Source of the DNA: Chondrus crispus | Taxonomy: Eukaryota > Rhodophyta > Florideophyceae > Gigartinales > Gigartinaceae | Assembly (NCBI RefSeq): GCF_000350225.1 | Contig: NW_005179147.1 | Location: 62,001-126,000 of the forward strand | Direction of reading: 5' to 3' | DNA: 64,000 nt | Shown: positions 11,264 through 23,160 of the stretch, one piece after another | How the letters are laid out: each line of letters starts with the position of its first letter | Numbering within the stretch: position 1 is the first letter of the stretch | Notes under the pieces: generated by a model | Told to the model about the DNA's origin: nothing | Seen by the model: the letters and a program-made list of their open reading frames with translations, nothing else | Databases searched by the model: none | Program-made: the position numbers and the translations under genes

Positions 11264-14200
11264 CGGAACGCGTTGGTGAAAACGCAAAAAAGAAGACGCG
11301 AGTTATAAAAAAACCCTACGTTTTTACTTTCTTAACTGTTCTGTTTTGTTTTTGTTTTATTTGTTTTGTGTTCGTTTTCGTTTCACGCAACGCATCTAGG
11401 TTGGAGATCCCCAAGTGAGCGTGCGGCGCTCCCCAAGAGAGGACGACGGCCACGAAGATGCCAATCACCACGTCAACGAAGGACGAGAAGACCAGGCAAG
11501 GTGGAGAAAATTCAGGTGCGCCGACGCTTTTCTGAACGAAGAGGAAAAGACCCCCTGAAGGAGCGCGACACCCTTTGAGTCAGAGACTCTGGGTAGTTGA
11601 TAGACAGGGGACGAGGAACGCAGCTGACTGCCCATAGAAAAAGAAATGATAAATCAACGCTTTTGGTGACAATATGGTAGTGTTTGTTTAATATACAACT
11701 TAGCGACCAAGTGCGGTCAGAAGGGCACAGCATGAAGAATACCGTGAGAGATCGAGGCGCTGGAAGGGCCTCGAAGGAGGACTACGATAGAGAGGATGAA
11801 AAGAGAGTTGATGAGGGAATCGTGAGACTCAGGGGACGAATTTGGGAGACGATGATCCCTCGGATAGGTTTTACCTCGGGGAAGATCAAGAGGGACGCTC
11901 ATGTTGCGGAGAATGCGTCGGCAGCAAGGTGATAGATACTAGCAGCGAAAGGAAGACGGTTCGTTTCGCGGGCTACTCGAGGATCAGGGAAACTGTATGT
12001 CGGTGGAAATGTTTACCGCCGGTCGTTGGAGAGAGAAATGATGAGGAGGCTATGCGTCATTCAGTTTTTTTGGTGTGCGGTGAAACCTCCAGATGGGAAG
12101 GAGGAAGTCGGTGTAACAGCGAGAGGCAACCAGGAAGGAGGAGATGGAGGACTCACGCCAGGGGACAGAGGCAATCGGAATCTCCGAAGGCGAAGCGTTA
12201 TCGACGACAACATATATGAGGAGGGTTGTCCGCTCGAGTGCACCGCCCAGCGACTCGTCCTGGAGAATCAATGTGTTGTTGTTGTGCGTACGAAGATCTG
12301 ACAAGAGAGAGAAGAGAGCTGTACAGTGTTGTGGTTTCGGAGAGAGATGGGAAATGGCGGGGAAACCGAGAGCCTCATTGACTTGGTGCTTAGACATGGA
12401 AAAATCACTGTAGTCTCAGGCTGAATCAATATATACCCCCTTGGGTACGATCGCGCGCGGTATCGCGTGCACGTGAAGCGATGCTTGGATCAGTCAACCG
12501 CCCTCGTAAGGCATGGATGGCTCAAAAAGATGAAAATCTGCGGAAATCCGCTGGACGAGTGGCAAGAGTCGAAAAGTGAACATCGATCAGTGCACGAGAT
12601 TTTATTCAAAAATATGGGTTGGTACAGTACTTGCTGGACGTACGCGAAGTGGCTGTTGGCTAAAGGCCCAAGTTCCCGAGGCCGTCCGGAGACACCGTCC
12701 CCCACCACTGGGCAAGGCGCTGCCCGAAGCGCAACGCCATGACGTCGCTGGACCCGTTTCGGAGGCCCTGACTACGTCCGACAAACTGAGAAGACGACGC
12801 TCGACGAGCGAAAGGATTCTTCCACATAAACCGACGCCATGCGGACTGCACGCGATAGTCTCTAAGTCTACGGCCTTCCTATACGGGGGTGCGTAACATG
12901 TTACTCACCCCCGTATAGGAAGGCCGTCCCTTTCTGCCCAAGACGACGACTAAATGTTCTGATAAATAGCCTCTTTGTTTGAGGCAGCCGCCAAAAATAA
13001 GAGAGAGAAGGGGAACCGGAGCCTAATTATTCATTCAAGAGGCGATCGAGAGTCTCGCACCGCACACCCCCCTTTACGGATGACCAGGAGGAATATTGCG
13101 GGGATAGCGACTCCGAAGGAGAGAGAGCGTCGCTCGATGAGTTTGCTATTGACGATCCATCTGTTGCTTGTAACTACTGACAACGCCAAGTTCAAATTCT
13201 TGTTTTTATCCCGAGTGACCCATTGTGATGACCTACCTATTTTTCATTCCTTCGCTTGACTCTTGGTTTCTTTCTACCGTACCTACCTTTCATTTTTTGT
13301 TCTGTTTCTTTTTGTTTTCTTTTGTAGTTAAGGAGGACATGTTCTCGCATCGAATTGTCGGCGAGTAGAGCGAAAAGGCCACGACGAGGAATATGCTAAC
13401 TACCGTGTCAACGAGAGACAAGGAGATCAATCCTCGGACGAGACGGAGACCACGTCAGTGGTACTGACGCTGTTCTGTACGAAGAGAAAGTGGGAAGAGA
13501 GAGGGCTCCGCTACTTAGCCAGTTTATACGATCCGGACAGTAGTGCCGCGAGCCTCGGCATCTACGTCCGTTGTGACCCAGTGCCGTTTGTATCTCCAAC
13601 TCGTACACTGTACCGCTGAGAAGTCGACGCATTCGAAGGGATTGAAGGACCAGACCCTTGCTCGATTCTCGCGTCGAGGTTGGCGATTGGTGCATGATCA
13701 CACCGACAAAGGATAATGGGCGACATTTGTCGCATGGGACGTTGTCGTAATTTCTCTAACTTCAGTAGGATCCTTGACGTAAGGGAAACCTCCGGCTCTC
13801 CTTTGGAAAAATTTCAACGTACTCATGTTCCAGGACTATCATGCGAGGGGAGGAAAATTTTGCTCACGATTGACGATTACAACGTCACCAGGGTAAGGGC
13901 AACATGACGAAATTCGCCGAGGACACTACACGAGAAGCTGAGAAGGTCGTTCAGAACATGAAAAGGCCAACCCAGAGCAGAGAGAGGAGACTACACGCGT
14001 GGATCGTCACGAGACACATGCCAGCCTCCCCGAACTAGCAGAGGAGACCCTCACATATAATTTTAATTCGCCTCAGGAAAAAAATCCGTATTCGTGTCAA
14101 GATGTAATCATGCCCTCCCCGGGCCGCCTTTTCCGTCAGTTGATCTGCCTACAGTTACGAATGGTGAGACATGGAAAGGGGGATCAAGAGGAAAGGACGA

Positions 14201-15259
14201 TACGAAGGATGGCACATCACCAAGAGAGAGACGGAGGTAACAGCAAAAGGCCTATAGCAGCTCTTCTGCGGTTGAGAGGGGAAAAGTTTCGCCCCTTCCT
14301 TTCTTCTTAGGAAGCCGTACCTCTCTGACCTTGTGGGTCGTTTATTGGGACCACCTACGCCGACCTCACAGGAAGTGTAAGCCGCCCGTCAAATTCATGT
14401 ATGAAGAAGCCGCATTCGGAACGTCGAATGTCGTACGAACGAAGCGAGATAGTCGGAGATGCGTGGGCATACCCGCTAATCACGCTCTATAGGCCTCTCT
14501 GATCTGATGTCGAGGTTAAAAAGCACACGAACGTGCTTTTTTATTTGGATGATTAGGACGTGTTGCGAAAAGCTTTAAAAAAGGTTGTCATACCAGGACG
14601 AATGGGCACCTCACGGGAAGGGGAGCGGCATACACCGCGAGGGGACAGACCCTCGATATACGGATCGGAACGCTCACCTTCACTTATGTTTTTGGTTGAC
14701 CCTGAGCTGTTCGCAACGTGGAGCTAAGAAGAGCGACACTACAACTACGACCACAAATTCGTTCCGAACGTTGATGTAAGGGAGGACGAGATTTGTTCAC
14801 GAAAGACTTGCGTGGACCGGATGGAGGGTTCAAGCCAGGACCGGATGCAGAAGGTATGAAGAGATATTTCACAAAAGAACTGTCGTGGACTGGTGCGCCG
14901 GAGAAATCGCTTCGAAAACGGATTAAGCCGCGTTACAGCGTCCGGAGTTTAGAAGAGGATTGAAGCTGCAGAAACGCTGGGGACGTAAACAAAGGACGGG
15001 GAAGAAGAGAAATCCGGGACAGGAAAGAGGAGGAAATAGCGAGGTGAAGAGAAGGAGGGAGGAGGTATACGGGTGCCACCGTGATTACGACGGGGTGGGG
15101 CACCAACGAGAAAAAGAGGAGGAACCAAGGAACGAAGGAGCACGCTGGAAGTTTCAATTTACGGGTCAAAGGCGACATGACGATGTCGCAAATTCAGCTT
15201 CACGCAGGCAGGATAGAGATGCGACAAGCAATCGAGAGGGAACTGTCGCGCCCGCCAGC
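11264..15259. other. Long purine-rich region between chromovirus pol and the antisense ORFs
   Basis: About 4 kb without a convincing protein. It begins with a T-rich tract (11310-11370), continues as G+A-rich sequence, and has a second pyrimidine tract ending in TTTTGTAG near 13325. A small perfect hairpin AAAAAGCAC/GTGCTTTTT lies near 14519-14542. Short ORFs (for example 12026-12301 and 13999-14310) show no recognisable domain. Such length between pol and the 3' LTR is unusual for an ordinary chromovirus but is known in giant Ty3 elements. Confidence 0.5.
12870..12927. repeat. 58-bp near-perfect palindrome
   Basis: ACGGCCTTCCTATACGGGGG... at 12870-12891 is matched exactly by its reverse complement at 12906-12927. 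The 14 bases between are themselves almost palindromic (GTAACATGTTAC), so the whole is loopless with a single mismatched pair. It lies in the non-coding 3' region of the chromovirus. Confidence 0.9.
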
Positions 15260-15413
15260 TCAGACGGGAGAGTTGCCAACGGATTTGCCCTTTGGAAGCG
15301 ATGACACAAGGCGAGCCAAAACTTGCAAGTCGTCAATCGAGGCTTCTTGCAGAGCCTCTTCCTCAACACCGTGAGCACGGAGCAAGGTACAGTATACGCT
15401 CCTGACGTCGTGG

Positions 15414-15980
15414 TTATTTTTGGGAATTGTTGGAGACGGTGGGGAAGATATCACTTCCCTTACCGACAATGTTTCGGTGTGGCCTGCCGAGGGAATTTCG
15501 ACAGCTGGAGATGCCTTTGACGAGGACGTAAAGGTTAGGGCTGCGCGCGGGGAAGCAGGTACAGCCGATCGAGGAGGAATTGGAGAGGAAGGACGGGAGC
15601 ATACGTGAAGCTCCCGGGGGCCAGATGTGATGATGGGGGGTAATGTCGGGAACCAGTGCTTGGTTTCCGAATCGGCGGCTTGTTTGAGCTTCCCACGCTG
15701 AGCACAGGGTCGAGAACCAGGGGTTGATCCACACGAAGTCGCCCGCGGCTGGGTGGTTTCGACCAGGGGAGAAAGAGGGACGTTGGCGATTGAAAGATCG
15801 AGAGGAGTTTTGCGGAGGGACACAGTCCCAATCCACGCCCTCGATCGTATCAAGGAGGGAGCGTATTTCGCGATTGAAATCAGAACCACCCAGAGAGACA
15901 GAGAAGTCCAATAGGCGCATTGGTGCTTTCAGCTTCGCGGGGAGGTGCCACAGGCGCCAGCAATCGTAGGTCTCCCACAA
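15414..15980 (-). CDS. Antisense ORF 2 of the chromovirus (unrecognised)
   Basis: A 188-codon open frame on the minus strand, directly downstream of the 349-codon antisense ORF. Its first ~70 residues look like ordinary globular protein (WETYDCWRLWHLPA, FSVSLGGSDFNREIRSLLDT). The rest is Ser/Pro-rich. An overlapping minus-strand frame (15260-15889) is also open and cannot be excluded as the real one downstream. No family is recognised. It lies between pol and the 3' LTR, in the opposite direction to the element. Confidence 0.4.
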   Translation of the reverse strand: MWETYDCWRLWHLPAKLKAPMRLLDFSVSLGGSDFNREIRSLLDTIEGVDWDCVPPQNSSRSFNRQRPSFSPGRNHPAAGDFVWINPWFSTLCSAWEAQTSRRFGNQALVPDITPHHHIWPPGASRMLPSFLSNSSSIGCTCFPARSPNLYVLVKGISSCRNSLGRPHRNIVGKGSDIFPTVSNNSQK

Positions 15981-16004
15981 GAGGGTCGCAGCAACTTTGA
16001 TGCA

Positions 16005-17054
16005 TCACTCTGTGAGGAAGACCACCCATAACCCGTGTTGCCGATCCCGCAGGTAGCTGCCATAGTACGTGAGTATGGGTCCTATTGCAGCCCAAAAGCC
16101 TTGACTCACCTCGTACTGGCTCCACCATGAGGGGATGCGCTGGTAACGACTTCCATAATGCTGACGGGAAATCTCGCGCGCCTCTACCATTGGGTAGCCA
16201 ATGAAATTCCCCGTATCAGACCGAATACGCCGTTCAAAGCGCATTGTGTTCTGAAAGAAGAAAGTACTCCCGCGTTTTAAATGACGGAAATTCGAAGGGA
16301 TAATGGGTTCGGTCCCGAAGATGGCGTCAGATGTGACAGTATGTCGGTTTCGCCACAGGCGATCCGCCTCGGCGGCAGGGTCACCAAAGGTGACATCAAT
16401 GAGATTGTCGAAGTAGTGGCGTTCGCCCTCGGCACGATAACGCCAAGTGTCGCAACAGTATGATGAGGGTATGAGGGTGTCGGAAATGGGGATGGCAAGC
16501 CGAGCGAATACGGCCTCCATAAATTGCAGAGAGAGAGTGGGACGGCCCCATGGGGGAGGATGAAGTAGGATGGAAGTCGGAATTGCTATACGGGTCCGCC
16601 AGTCAAAGGAGCGGATAGCCAGCACGGGGAGATTACCCGGAAGCATGCCCGCGTCGTCGGCGAATTGGTGTTCAATTTTGGAAACGTCGCGGATACCCAC
16701 GGAGGAGAACCACTGGGCAGAGGCAAATAAGGAAGGATGTTCGTGCATGATTTTGTCCTGTAGCTCTTCGAGCGAGCGGTAGTGGCGGGCTACCCAGGAG
16801 GGATGATAACCTGGATGAAAGGCCGGGTCGGAGACGTCCGAATCAGGGGGACGTCGGGGTATAGGAGGGAGGTCGACGGAAGCGCGAGAGTTGTTCGCGA
16901 AGCCGACACCGGTGCGTCGACGGGCAGTAATTTCGCCCGCGAGCTCAGGACGTGGAGGACACGTGGGATTCGTCTTGTCCTTGCTCATGCGGAGACCGTG
17001 GGTCAGGAATGGATATGGAAGGGGTCGAGAAGAGAAAAAGGAGTTGGAGATCAA
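16005..17054 (-). CDS. Antisense ORF 1 of the chromovirus (unrecognised)
   Basis: A 349-codon open frame antisense to the element, starting about 40 bp from the inner edge of the 3' LTR. The N-terminal ~80 residues are Pro/Arg-rich. From residue ~85 on the sequence is rich in Trp, Tyr, Phe and Ile with globular character (HHYRSLEELQ-like helix, YCCDTWRYRAEGERHYFDNL, SWWSQYEVSQGFWAAIGPIL). No membrane segment or known domain is recognised. A second Met near residue 24 (MSKDKTNP) is an alternative start. Antisense extra ORFs between pol and the 3' LTR are known from some giant plant Ty3 elements. Whether this one is related cannot be told from sequence alone. Confidence 0.55.
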   Translation of the reverse strand: MISNSFFSSRPLPYPFLTHGLRMSKDKTNPTCPPRPELAGEITARRRTGVGFANNSRASVDLPPIPRRPPDSDVSDPAFHPGYHPSWVARHYRSLEELQDKIMHEHPSLFASAQWFSSVGIRDVSKIEHQFADDAGMLPGNLPVLAIRSFDWRTRIAIPTSILLHPPPWGRPTLSLQFMEAVFARLAIPISDTLIPSSYCCDTWRYRAEGERHYFDNLIDVTFGDPAAEADRLWRNRHTVTSDAIFGTEPIIPSNFRHLKRGSTFFFQNTMRFERRIRSDTGNFIGYPMVEAREISRQHYGSRYQRIPSWWSQYEVSQGFWAAIGPILTYYGSYLRDRQHGLWVVFLTE

Positions 17055-17094
17055 GGAGTGCGGCCGATGTGCAAGGACGCTCAGAAGGGGGATA

Positions 17095-18113
17095 TGTAGT
17101 GCAATAGCACTGTGGTGGAAGCAATTTTAGTCCGGGATCGGGGCGCTAACGTGTGAATATTTGCACAGTTCTTATTTTAATTATTTGATTTTAATTAGTT
17201 AATTTAGTTACCATTAATTTAGCTGACAGTAGATTAAATCTAGGATCTAGCGCCGCGAGTTTCTGTAGTGGCTCCGGCGGGGCGATATATACCCACGCCC
17301 CTTGACCACCAAGTCAGTAAAGGTAACCCGAGTTGCCGGAGTTAGATCTCGCCTTCGTCGAAGACCGCTTCCGTTCACGCGTCGCGCTTCACTTCTACGC
17401 TGCTAACGACATCCTCTATTGCTCGGGGTCACATTCCTTTTCCTTATCCTTTACCATTCCTATTTCCATCTCTATTCTCTATCCTATTCTATCTGTTGGT
17501 GCCATCGGCATTGGTTGCGACCGATCCGGTGTAGGTGTTTCAGCCATCGGGCAACACGTGGTGTAGCGCTGCTACTGTTTCGAGTTCCGTAGGAAGGCTG
17601 TTGCAACAACGCCTCCGTCGAAGGTCTCTCTGCATAAGACAGAGTTGGTACCACCAACCGCGATCGCGATCGCGCTGGTGAGGGTGTTTTTTGGCCATCG
17701 GGCAACACGTCGGTAGTAGCATTGCTACACGGTTACGATCCCGTCGGGTAGTGCTCAACAAGCCCCCGTCGAAGACCTTGAATTATACGCAAGGTGCTGA
17801 AGACGCTCGTAGAGCATTGGCCTTACAACCCAGCGAACCGTGGTTACATTATCGTAGACAAGCCCAACCCGCACTCGCCGAGCACTCAAGTCTTCACAAG
17901 TCTCTACCACCATTATTCTCCCGGGCCGGGCATCTTTCCTTACCCCCCCGTCGGAGTTGAGCTACTGTGGGCTGCAAGCCCACACAAGGGGAAAGGGAAT
18001 CTCGAACGCTGCGTAGCGCGTGCCATCGGCAGTGGTTGTTGCTGTTGCTGTTTTTCTTCTTTTTGTTTGACCGTCGGACTGTGTTCGCGGCCTGCCAGGC
18101 ACATTGCACTACA
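17095..18113 (+). repeat. Chromovirus 3' LTR
   Basis: Starts TGTAGTGCAATAGC and ends CATTGCACTACA, giving a perfect 11-bp inverted terminal repeat with TG/CA ends. It matches the 5' LTR along its length. The Copia-A sequence resumes directly after it with CTCCTCCCC. Confidence 0.9.
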
Positions 18114-21100
18114 CTCCTCCCCTATCCCTCACGTACTATCCTCCCACAACTTCAACAACTGCATCAACCACCCTCCCAACATGGAATCCTCACCCACACC
18201 CGACAGCCCTCGCATCTCTGTCCCTCAACTCACACTCACAAACTTCAGCTATTGCCACGAATCCCCATACTAGTGGCTTCTATCTATGAATGTGACGAAC
18301 ATCTGGACACCAACCCCCCTCTCCCCATCGATCCAGCAGACATCCGCCCCTTCACACGCAAGAAACGCCTTGCCCTCGCGTTGATCCTCCACACCCTCTC
18401 CGAAGAAGTTCAATCCCTTCTCTCCGAAGAACCATCTCCCTACCCCGCATGACTTGTGCAACTGACTCCACGAGATCACCACAGCTAATCCCAGCAACAA
18501 TCCTTATCTCTTGCGTGCCCTTGCTCGCGAGACCACCCTCTAACCCGGAATGCCCATGCTTGAATACCTTACACTGCACAAAGACATCCACACTCGGATG
18601 CGTGCCGTCAACTATCCAGGCTCACAAGACAAAGGAACTGCCGCATAATTTTTACTCGACGGCCTACGTGATCAACCGCAGTACAACCCTATCGCCCTAA
18701 CCCTACATGATCAATCAAGCCTCCCACCCATCGAGCAAATCAAGTCAAACCTTCTTCACGCCGATAACTACCTGTCCAGACAAACACTTCTCCTGGCCAA
18801 CCACACACGCCAACCCCATACACGCCCACCACGCCCACTTCACCGACACAAACCCATCGCAGCAGCCCAAAATCCCACCGCCTCAACTACAGGTGCGGAA
18901 AATGGTGCTCCTACCATGACACCCTGTTGCACGACACGGAAGAATGCATCTACAAAATGCGTGAAAACGTCCACCACAGCGCAACCCAACAATGCTTCAG
19001 CATCCGTCCACATACCGCGGCTCACGCAAACTGGAAACCAGCCCCTCTACCACACACGCCCCATCCCCACCCATTCCACCACAGGACGTGGAATGCCCAA
19101 CCGGATCCGACTCCACATCATACGTACTCGATTCCGCTGCATTCAACAAATACCTCCGAGTCACGCGCCCTCGCATGTCCCCCTCCTACGGATCCACCCT
19201 AACTGCAACCAGCTCCCCCTCACCTGTATTTCACCAAGAACCTGTAACCATACATCCTTGCACCAATGCTCACCCGGGTCACCAGCCTCAATCCCACTCC
19301 GCCGAACATTGTGAAATCTCACATCTAACAAAACCTCCTCTCCATACGACAGCTCTACCCACACGTCCACACCATTTTCTAATGAGTGAAAGCATTTATT
19401 TGCCGTCTCCTCTTACCCCTTCCCTCTTCCTCCATAATTACCACGGCCGTGCTACGCAAAGGACTCCACCATATCCAGATACCTACCTCTTCTACATCTT
19501 CAACAATTGCACACACCAACCTCACAAAGCCAACCTCACCCATAACATCACACTTCCGCTCCTCAAAAACTCGACCCTCTGCCCTTCTTCCCAAACACAA
19601 AACCCCGCAACATGCCCCAGCTCCCCAATTGGCACTCCTGTCGATCACACACCCCACAGTCCTCAGCAACATCCCTCGCACCTCGCAAACCCTAACCACC
19701 TTTCCTCACCAACCCCCCTCTCAGCCTCTGACTCTGCACACCACAGCTTCCATCTCAAACTGGGCCACATACACCCCCAAAAGCTACACTACATGGCCAT
19801 ACACAACCTTGCCGCCGGACTTTCCTCAATAATAAAGTCCCGCCACCACGCCTCACAGGCACTCGGTGTCTCGTAGGCAAAACATCCCGCTCTCCATTCC
19901 ACAGCCATCTTAGCCAAGCATCCCCCGGCCAGCACATTCACACCAACATGTGATGCCCCATCGCACCACTCTCCCTCCACAACAACCGCTACATGACAAC
20001 TTTCATCGACGAAGGCAGCCAAAAACTCAATGCCTCCTTCAACCCCAGACGCACCCTCGCCGCCCTAGACGTCAAAACATTTCTAGTTTCGGTCAAGCCC
20101 CTGTACGGAAATACGTTCCATCATATCACCAGTGACAACGCCAAAGAGTATGTATCATACAACCTCCGTGCTTACCGCGTCGATCAGCACATCTCCCTCC
20201 ACACCCCAATCCTGCACACCCTACAAGAAATCTCCCTTGGAGAACGAGCCAACTGCACGATCGTTGACTACTTCCGCGCCGCTCTAGCTTCCTCAGCCAT
20301 GCTCCCACACTTGTGGGAACACACGGCTCATGAATCCATCCACAAGTACAACCACAACCCCCACCGCTCCCAAAACCAACTCCCGAAAAGCCTCCGGTCT
20401 TCTACACCAGGCAACATCACCACACTGCTCTCCTTCGGCCAACATGGGTATGCAACCAACCCTACACCAAAATCAAAACTCCATCCCGCTCACTCCTGCA
20501 CCGCTATCCTTACTGCGCAGACTGCGCAGACTACGTCACGCGGGATCTCACCACAAAGAAAACCACCCGCTGTCGTCGCGCCTCAGACTTTTTCTCATCT
20601 CATATGACCCCCACCGCGACCCCGTAGCCACAAAATCGCGACCCAAACTTCCTTCTCTCCGGACAGCCCACAGCACCTGGGGGCCGATGACAGGCCTGTC
20701 TTCTTGAACCACACCAACAACTGTGGTGCTAATGTTTAATTCGATGACCAAATCGCACCGCTGTTCTCCATGCCAACATTCTGCCTCAAAACACTGAACC
20801 CCAGCCCGGAACCGGGCGACATAGCGACCACCTCACGCTCCGCACGCGCGGCACTCCATGAACCAGACTGCCGCTTATGGAAAAAGCATGGAACGCCGAA
20901 TTCGCAAACCTAGACAAACACGGCACACTCTAATACATACAAAACTCTTCAATACCACTTAACGCAATAATCCTCCACCTCAAAATTACCCTACGTCTGA
21001 GACGCAACGAAGCCGGCAATTTCATCTCCCGAAAAACTCGGTGCACCGCTTGCGGCGGAAAACAAATCCCACACGTCCATCACGACCCTCACAACATCTC

Positions 21101-21574
21101 CAGCCCTGTTGCCGATCTGGATGCTGTCTTCTGTGCACTCGCCCTCAACACCGCCACCTCGCTCATAGCCGAACACTGGGACCTCGAGTCATCATTGCTC
21201 CACCAAATCCTCCCCCCAGACAATGACACATACGTGCACCAACCGCCCTAGCTTCACGGGACACACAAACACCCCGCACACGTTGGTGTACTCACAGGCA
21301 ACATTTATGGTACCAAAAAACCCTGCCAAACATTCGCCAAACGCCTCAAACTAAACATCTTCTCACGCCAACGTTCTAAACTCCGGTCTCCGCCTTACCA
21401 GCACCAAGCACGGCGACTGTCGTACGTTATTTTCTCTGCGCTTTCTGCTACCACCTACTAGCCTTCACTCCCTTTATCGGATGTCACACGTGTACACAGC
21501 TCCCTCACGGCACTTAGCACCGCCGTCGCTCCTTCCCTCAGTAAACACGACAAAGGCCTAAAGTCTCTCCTACA
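18114..21574 (+). mobile_element. Copia-A fossil, 3' part
   Basis: Resumes after the chromovirus with a C-rich leader and a gag-like start (from 18181). Recognisable parts are the GAG-pre-integrase HHCC region near 19740-19870 (HLKLGHIHPQKLH) and integrase core pieces at 19993-20607 (TSDNAKEYVSYNLRAY, HESIHKYNHNPH). A reverse transcriptase scrap lies near 21290 (LTGNIYGTKKPCQTFAKRL). An LTR-like block at 21484-21574 matches 3057-3195. The coding strand is markedly C/A-rich, as in Copia-C. The copy is heavily decayed, with most of RT and RNase H missing. Confidence 0.7.
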
Positions 21575-23160
21575 GCACAGAAATTTGACGGCGGAGTGAA
21601 GTTACCGAGTACCCTTCCTGAAAGGGGCAGTTTGGCAATCGGTTGCAGTTTGGGTAGTTTTAGTGGAGCCATTGCAGATTTTCTCAAACATACCTAGGAG
21701 CTGTCAGCATTTGTCGCACAACTTCATCCACTTTACCTCCTCCCTACAGAATGAAAAGGTCCGCCGAAATTCAAGCCGTTGCTGTACTACGCCGCCCCTA
21801 TTCATCTGGTCTTTAAGGCGGCGACACCATGGGATTGAGCACAGATTCCCCGGAAAATGGGTCTCTCGATGCGCATACATATGAAAATCGAGAAACGGAG
21901 GCGGGAAAGGGACGCATTCATAAACCAGAAAAGAGAAAGAGTATTTTCTCTTCTCAAAACTGACACGAAAAGGTATGATGCTGCGAAACAGACAGGAACA
22001 TCTCGGAAACAGTAGATCGACTGCATCATGCGCTGCATGAACCGGGTAAACAAAAACGCAACGCTCTTTTGTCACCCGAGGTCAACCGCAGAGGTCGGTG
22101 CACTGTGAAAAGTCTTCAAGAGTCTGTTGTGATATAATAGAATTGTTTTTGCTGTTCAGAAGGGATTTGCGGTCTCAAATGGCGATGTGAGAAACATTAT
22201 GACATAGATAGAATCCGATGGACGCTGCGGATTCTGAGCAGAATCCGGCGGTCCATCTCCAGATGCTATAAGGAATTGGTGAGCAGTGAACAGGGATGTG
22301 ACATATCTCAGAAGCGAGAGTAAGGATGTTGCAAATTTGACAGCCGAAAACTTTGAGCATGTTTCATCATTTTCAGATGAATTGAAAACAGTGGCACATG
22401 CGAATCGTAGTGTATTTCCAATATCCCCGGCAGCTATGGAACTTTAATGAGACGTCTTTAAGCTGCCAGTACGGTGTCAGAACAAAGGTATTCTGGTCCT
22501 CCATGACTAATCTTGGCGGATTCATCGATTTTCAAGCCAAAAGAACAAACAATGACATGACCTTTGTAGTAGTCATTTCTGCATCTGGGCACAAGGTGCC
22601 TCCTTTCTTTATGGTGGAGGGCAAGAAAGCAATGAGTGGATGGCTCGCTCCACTCATTCCCCGTTGACATAATTCATCATTCACAAGAAACAAGCCGCTT
22701 GTGTGCAACACAGTGGTGGGAAGAGGGAACTGTAATCATGACTTCCCACAAGGGAAGTAGGGAAAAGCGTTTGATTTATTTTTGTTATTGAGCACGTAGA
22801 CAGAGGCGTCTGGAAAGATTTTCCTCCTGATCAGCCATATTGCATGACTTTAAACGTACTTTCGTCTCGGGAAGGATACGAGTGGCCGCAAAAGTGCAGT
22901 AAGAAAAATGCAAAATTGTGCAATCCCCGTCAATCAAGACGCATTTTCTCCAGCCACGCGACCAAGACGTCAAAAGAGCTTTCAGTAAGAGTATGCGGAC
23001 ATATAGAGACCATTTTGACGAGCATAAACCATATGGCATGCCAAGTGTTCGTGCTAATCTGATGGCTATTGAGTTGGCTTACCGTAACATCACAGTTGGC
23101 AGCATCAAGTCAAGCTTCAAAAACAGGGTTATGGCCCATGAATTATTCTTTTCTGGATAG
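21575..23160 (+). mobile_element. Decayed DDE_1 (pogo/Tigger-like) DNA transposon
   Basis: Two open stretches show the DDE_1 transposase core. 22398-22667 contains LWNFNETSLSCQYGVRTKVF (the first Asp region, with Asn-Glu where Asp-Glu is usual) and a VISASGHKVPPFFMVEGKK strand. 22918-23160 contains the third-acidic-residue region (THFLQPRDQDVKRAFSKSM) and a final helix (AIELAYRNITVGSIKSSFKN). A basic, helix-turn-helix-like stretch may lie near 21880-22075. The catalytic middle around 22680-22840 is out of frame. The left end is set only by the end of the Copia-A LTR. Cut-and-paste transposase by family; this copy is dead. Confidence 0.6.

Larger units (their letters stand above)
3363..18113 (+). 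mobile_element. Ty3-type chromovirus, 14.7 kb, inserted in Copia-A
   Basis: Two direct LTRs of about 1.02 kb bound gag, protease, reverse transcriptase, RNase H, integrase and chromodomain in the Ty3 order, followed by ~5.8 kb of extra sequence before the 3' LTR. By eye the LTRs differ at about 25-30 sites over ~1 kb, so the copy is moderately old. It is broken in numerous places. CTCCT(C) just before the left LTR region and just after 18113 is a plausible target duplication. The flanks are two halves of one Copia-type element, so this insertion is younger than Copia-A. Confidence 0.85.

Noticed and set aside
14519-14542. Hairpin plus T-run resembling a bacterial terminator
   Set aside because: The context is a eukaryotic LTR element. 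The stem is only 9 bp of A-rich sequence and there is no bacterial-type gene before it.
11264-17094. Envelope gene in the long 3' region of the chromovirus
   Set aside because: No signal peptide, furin-like site or membrane anchor was seen in any plus-strand frame. The only long frames are antisense and show no membrane segment.
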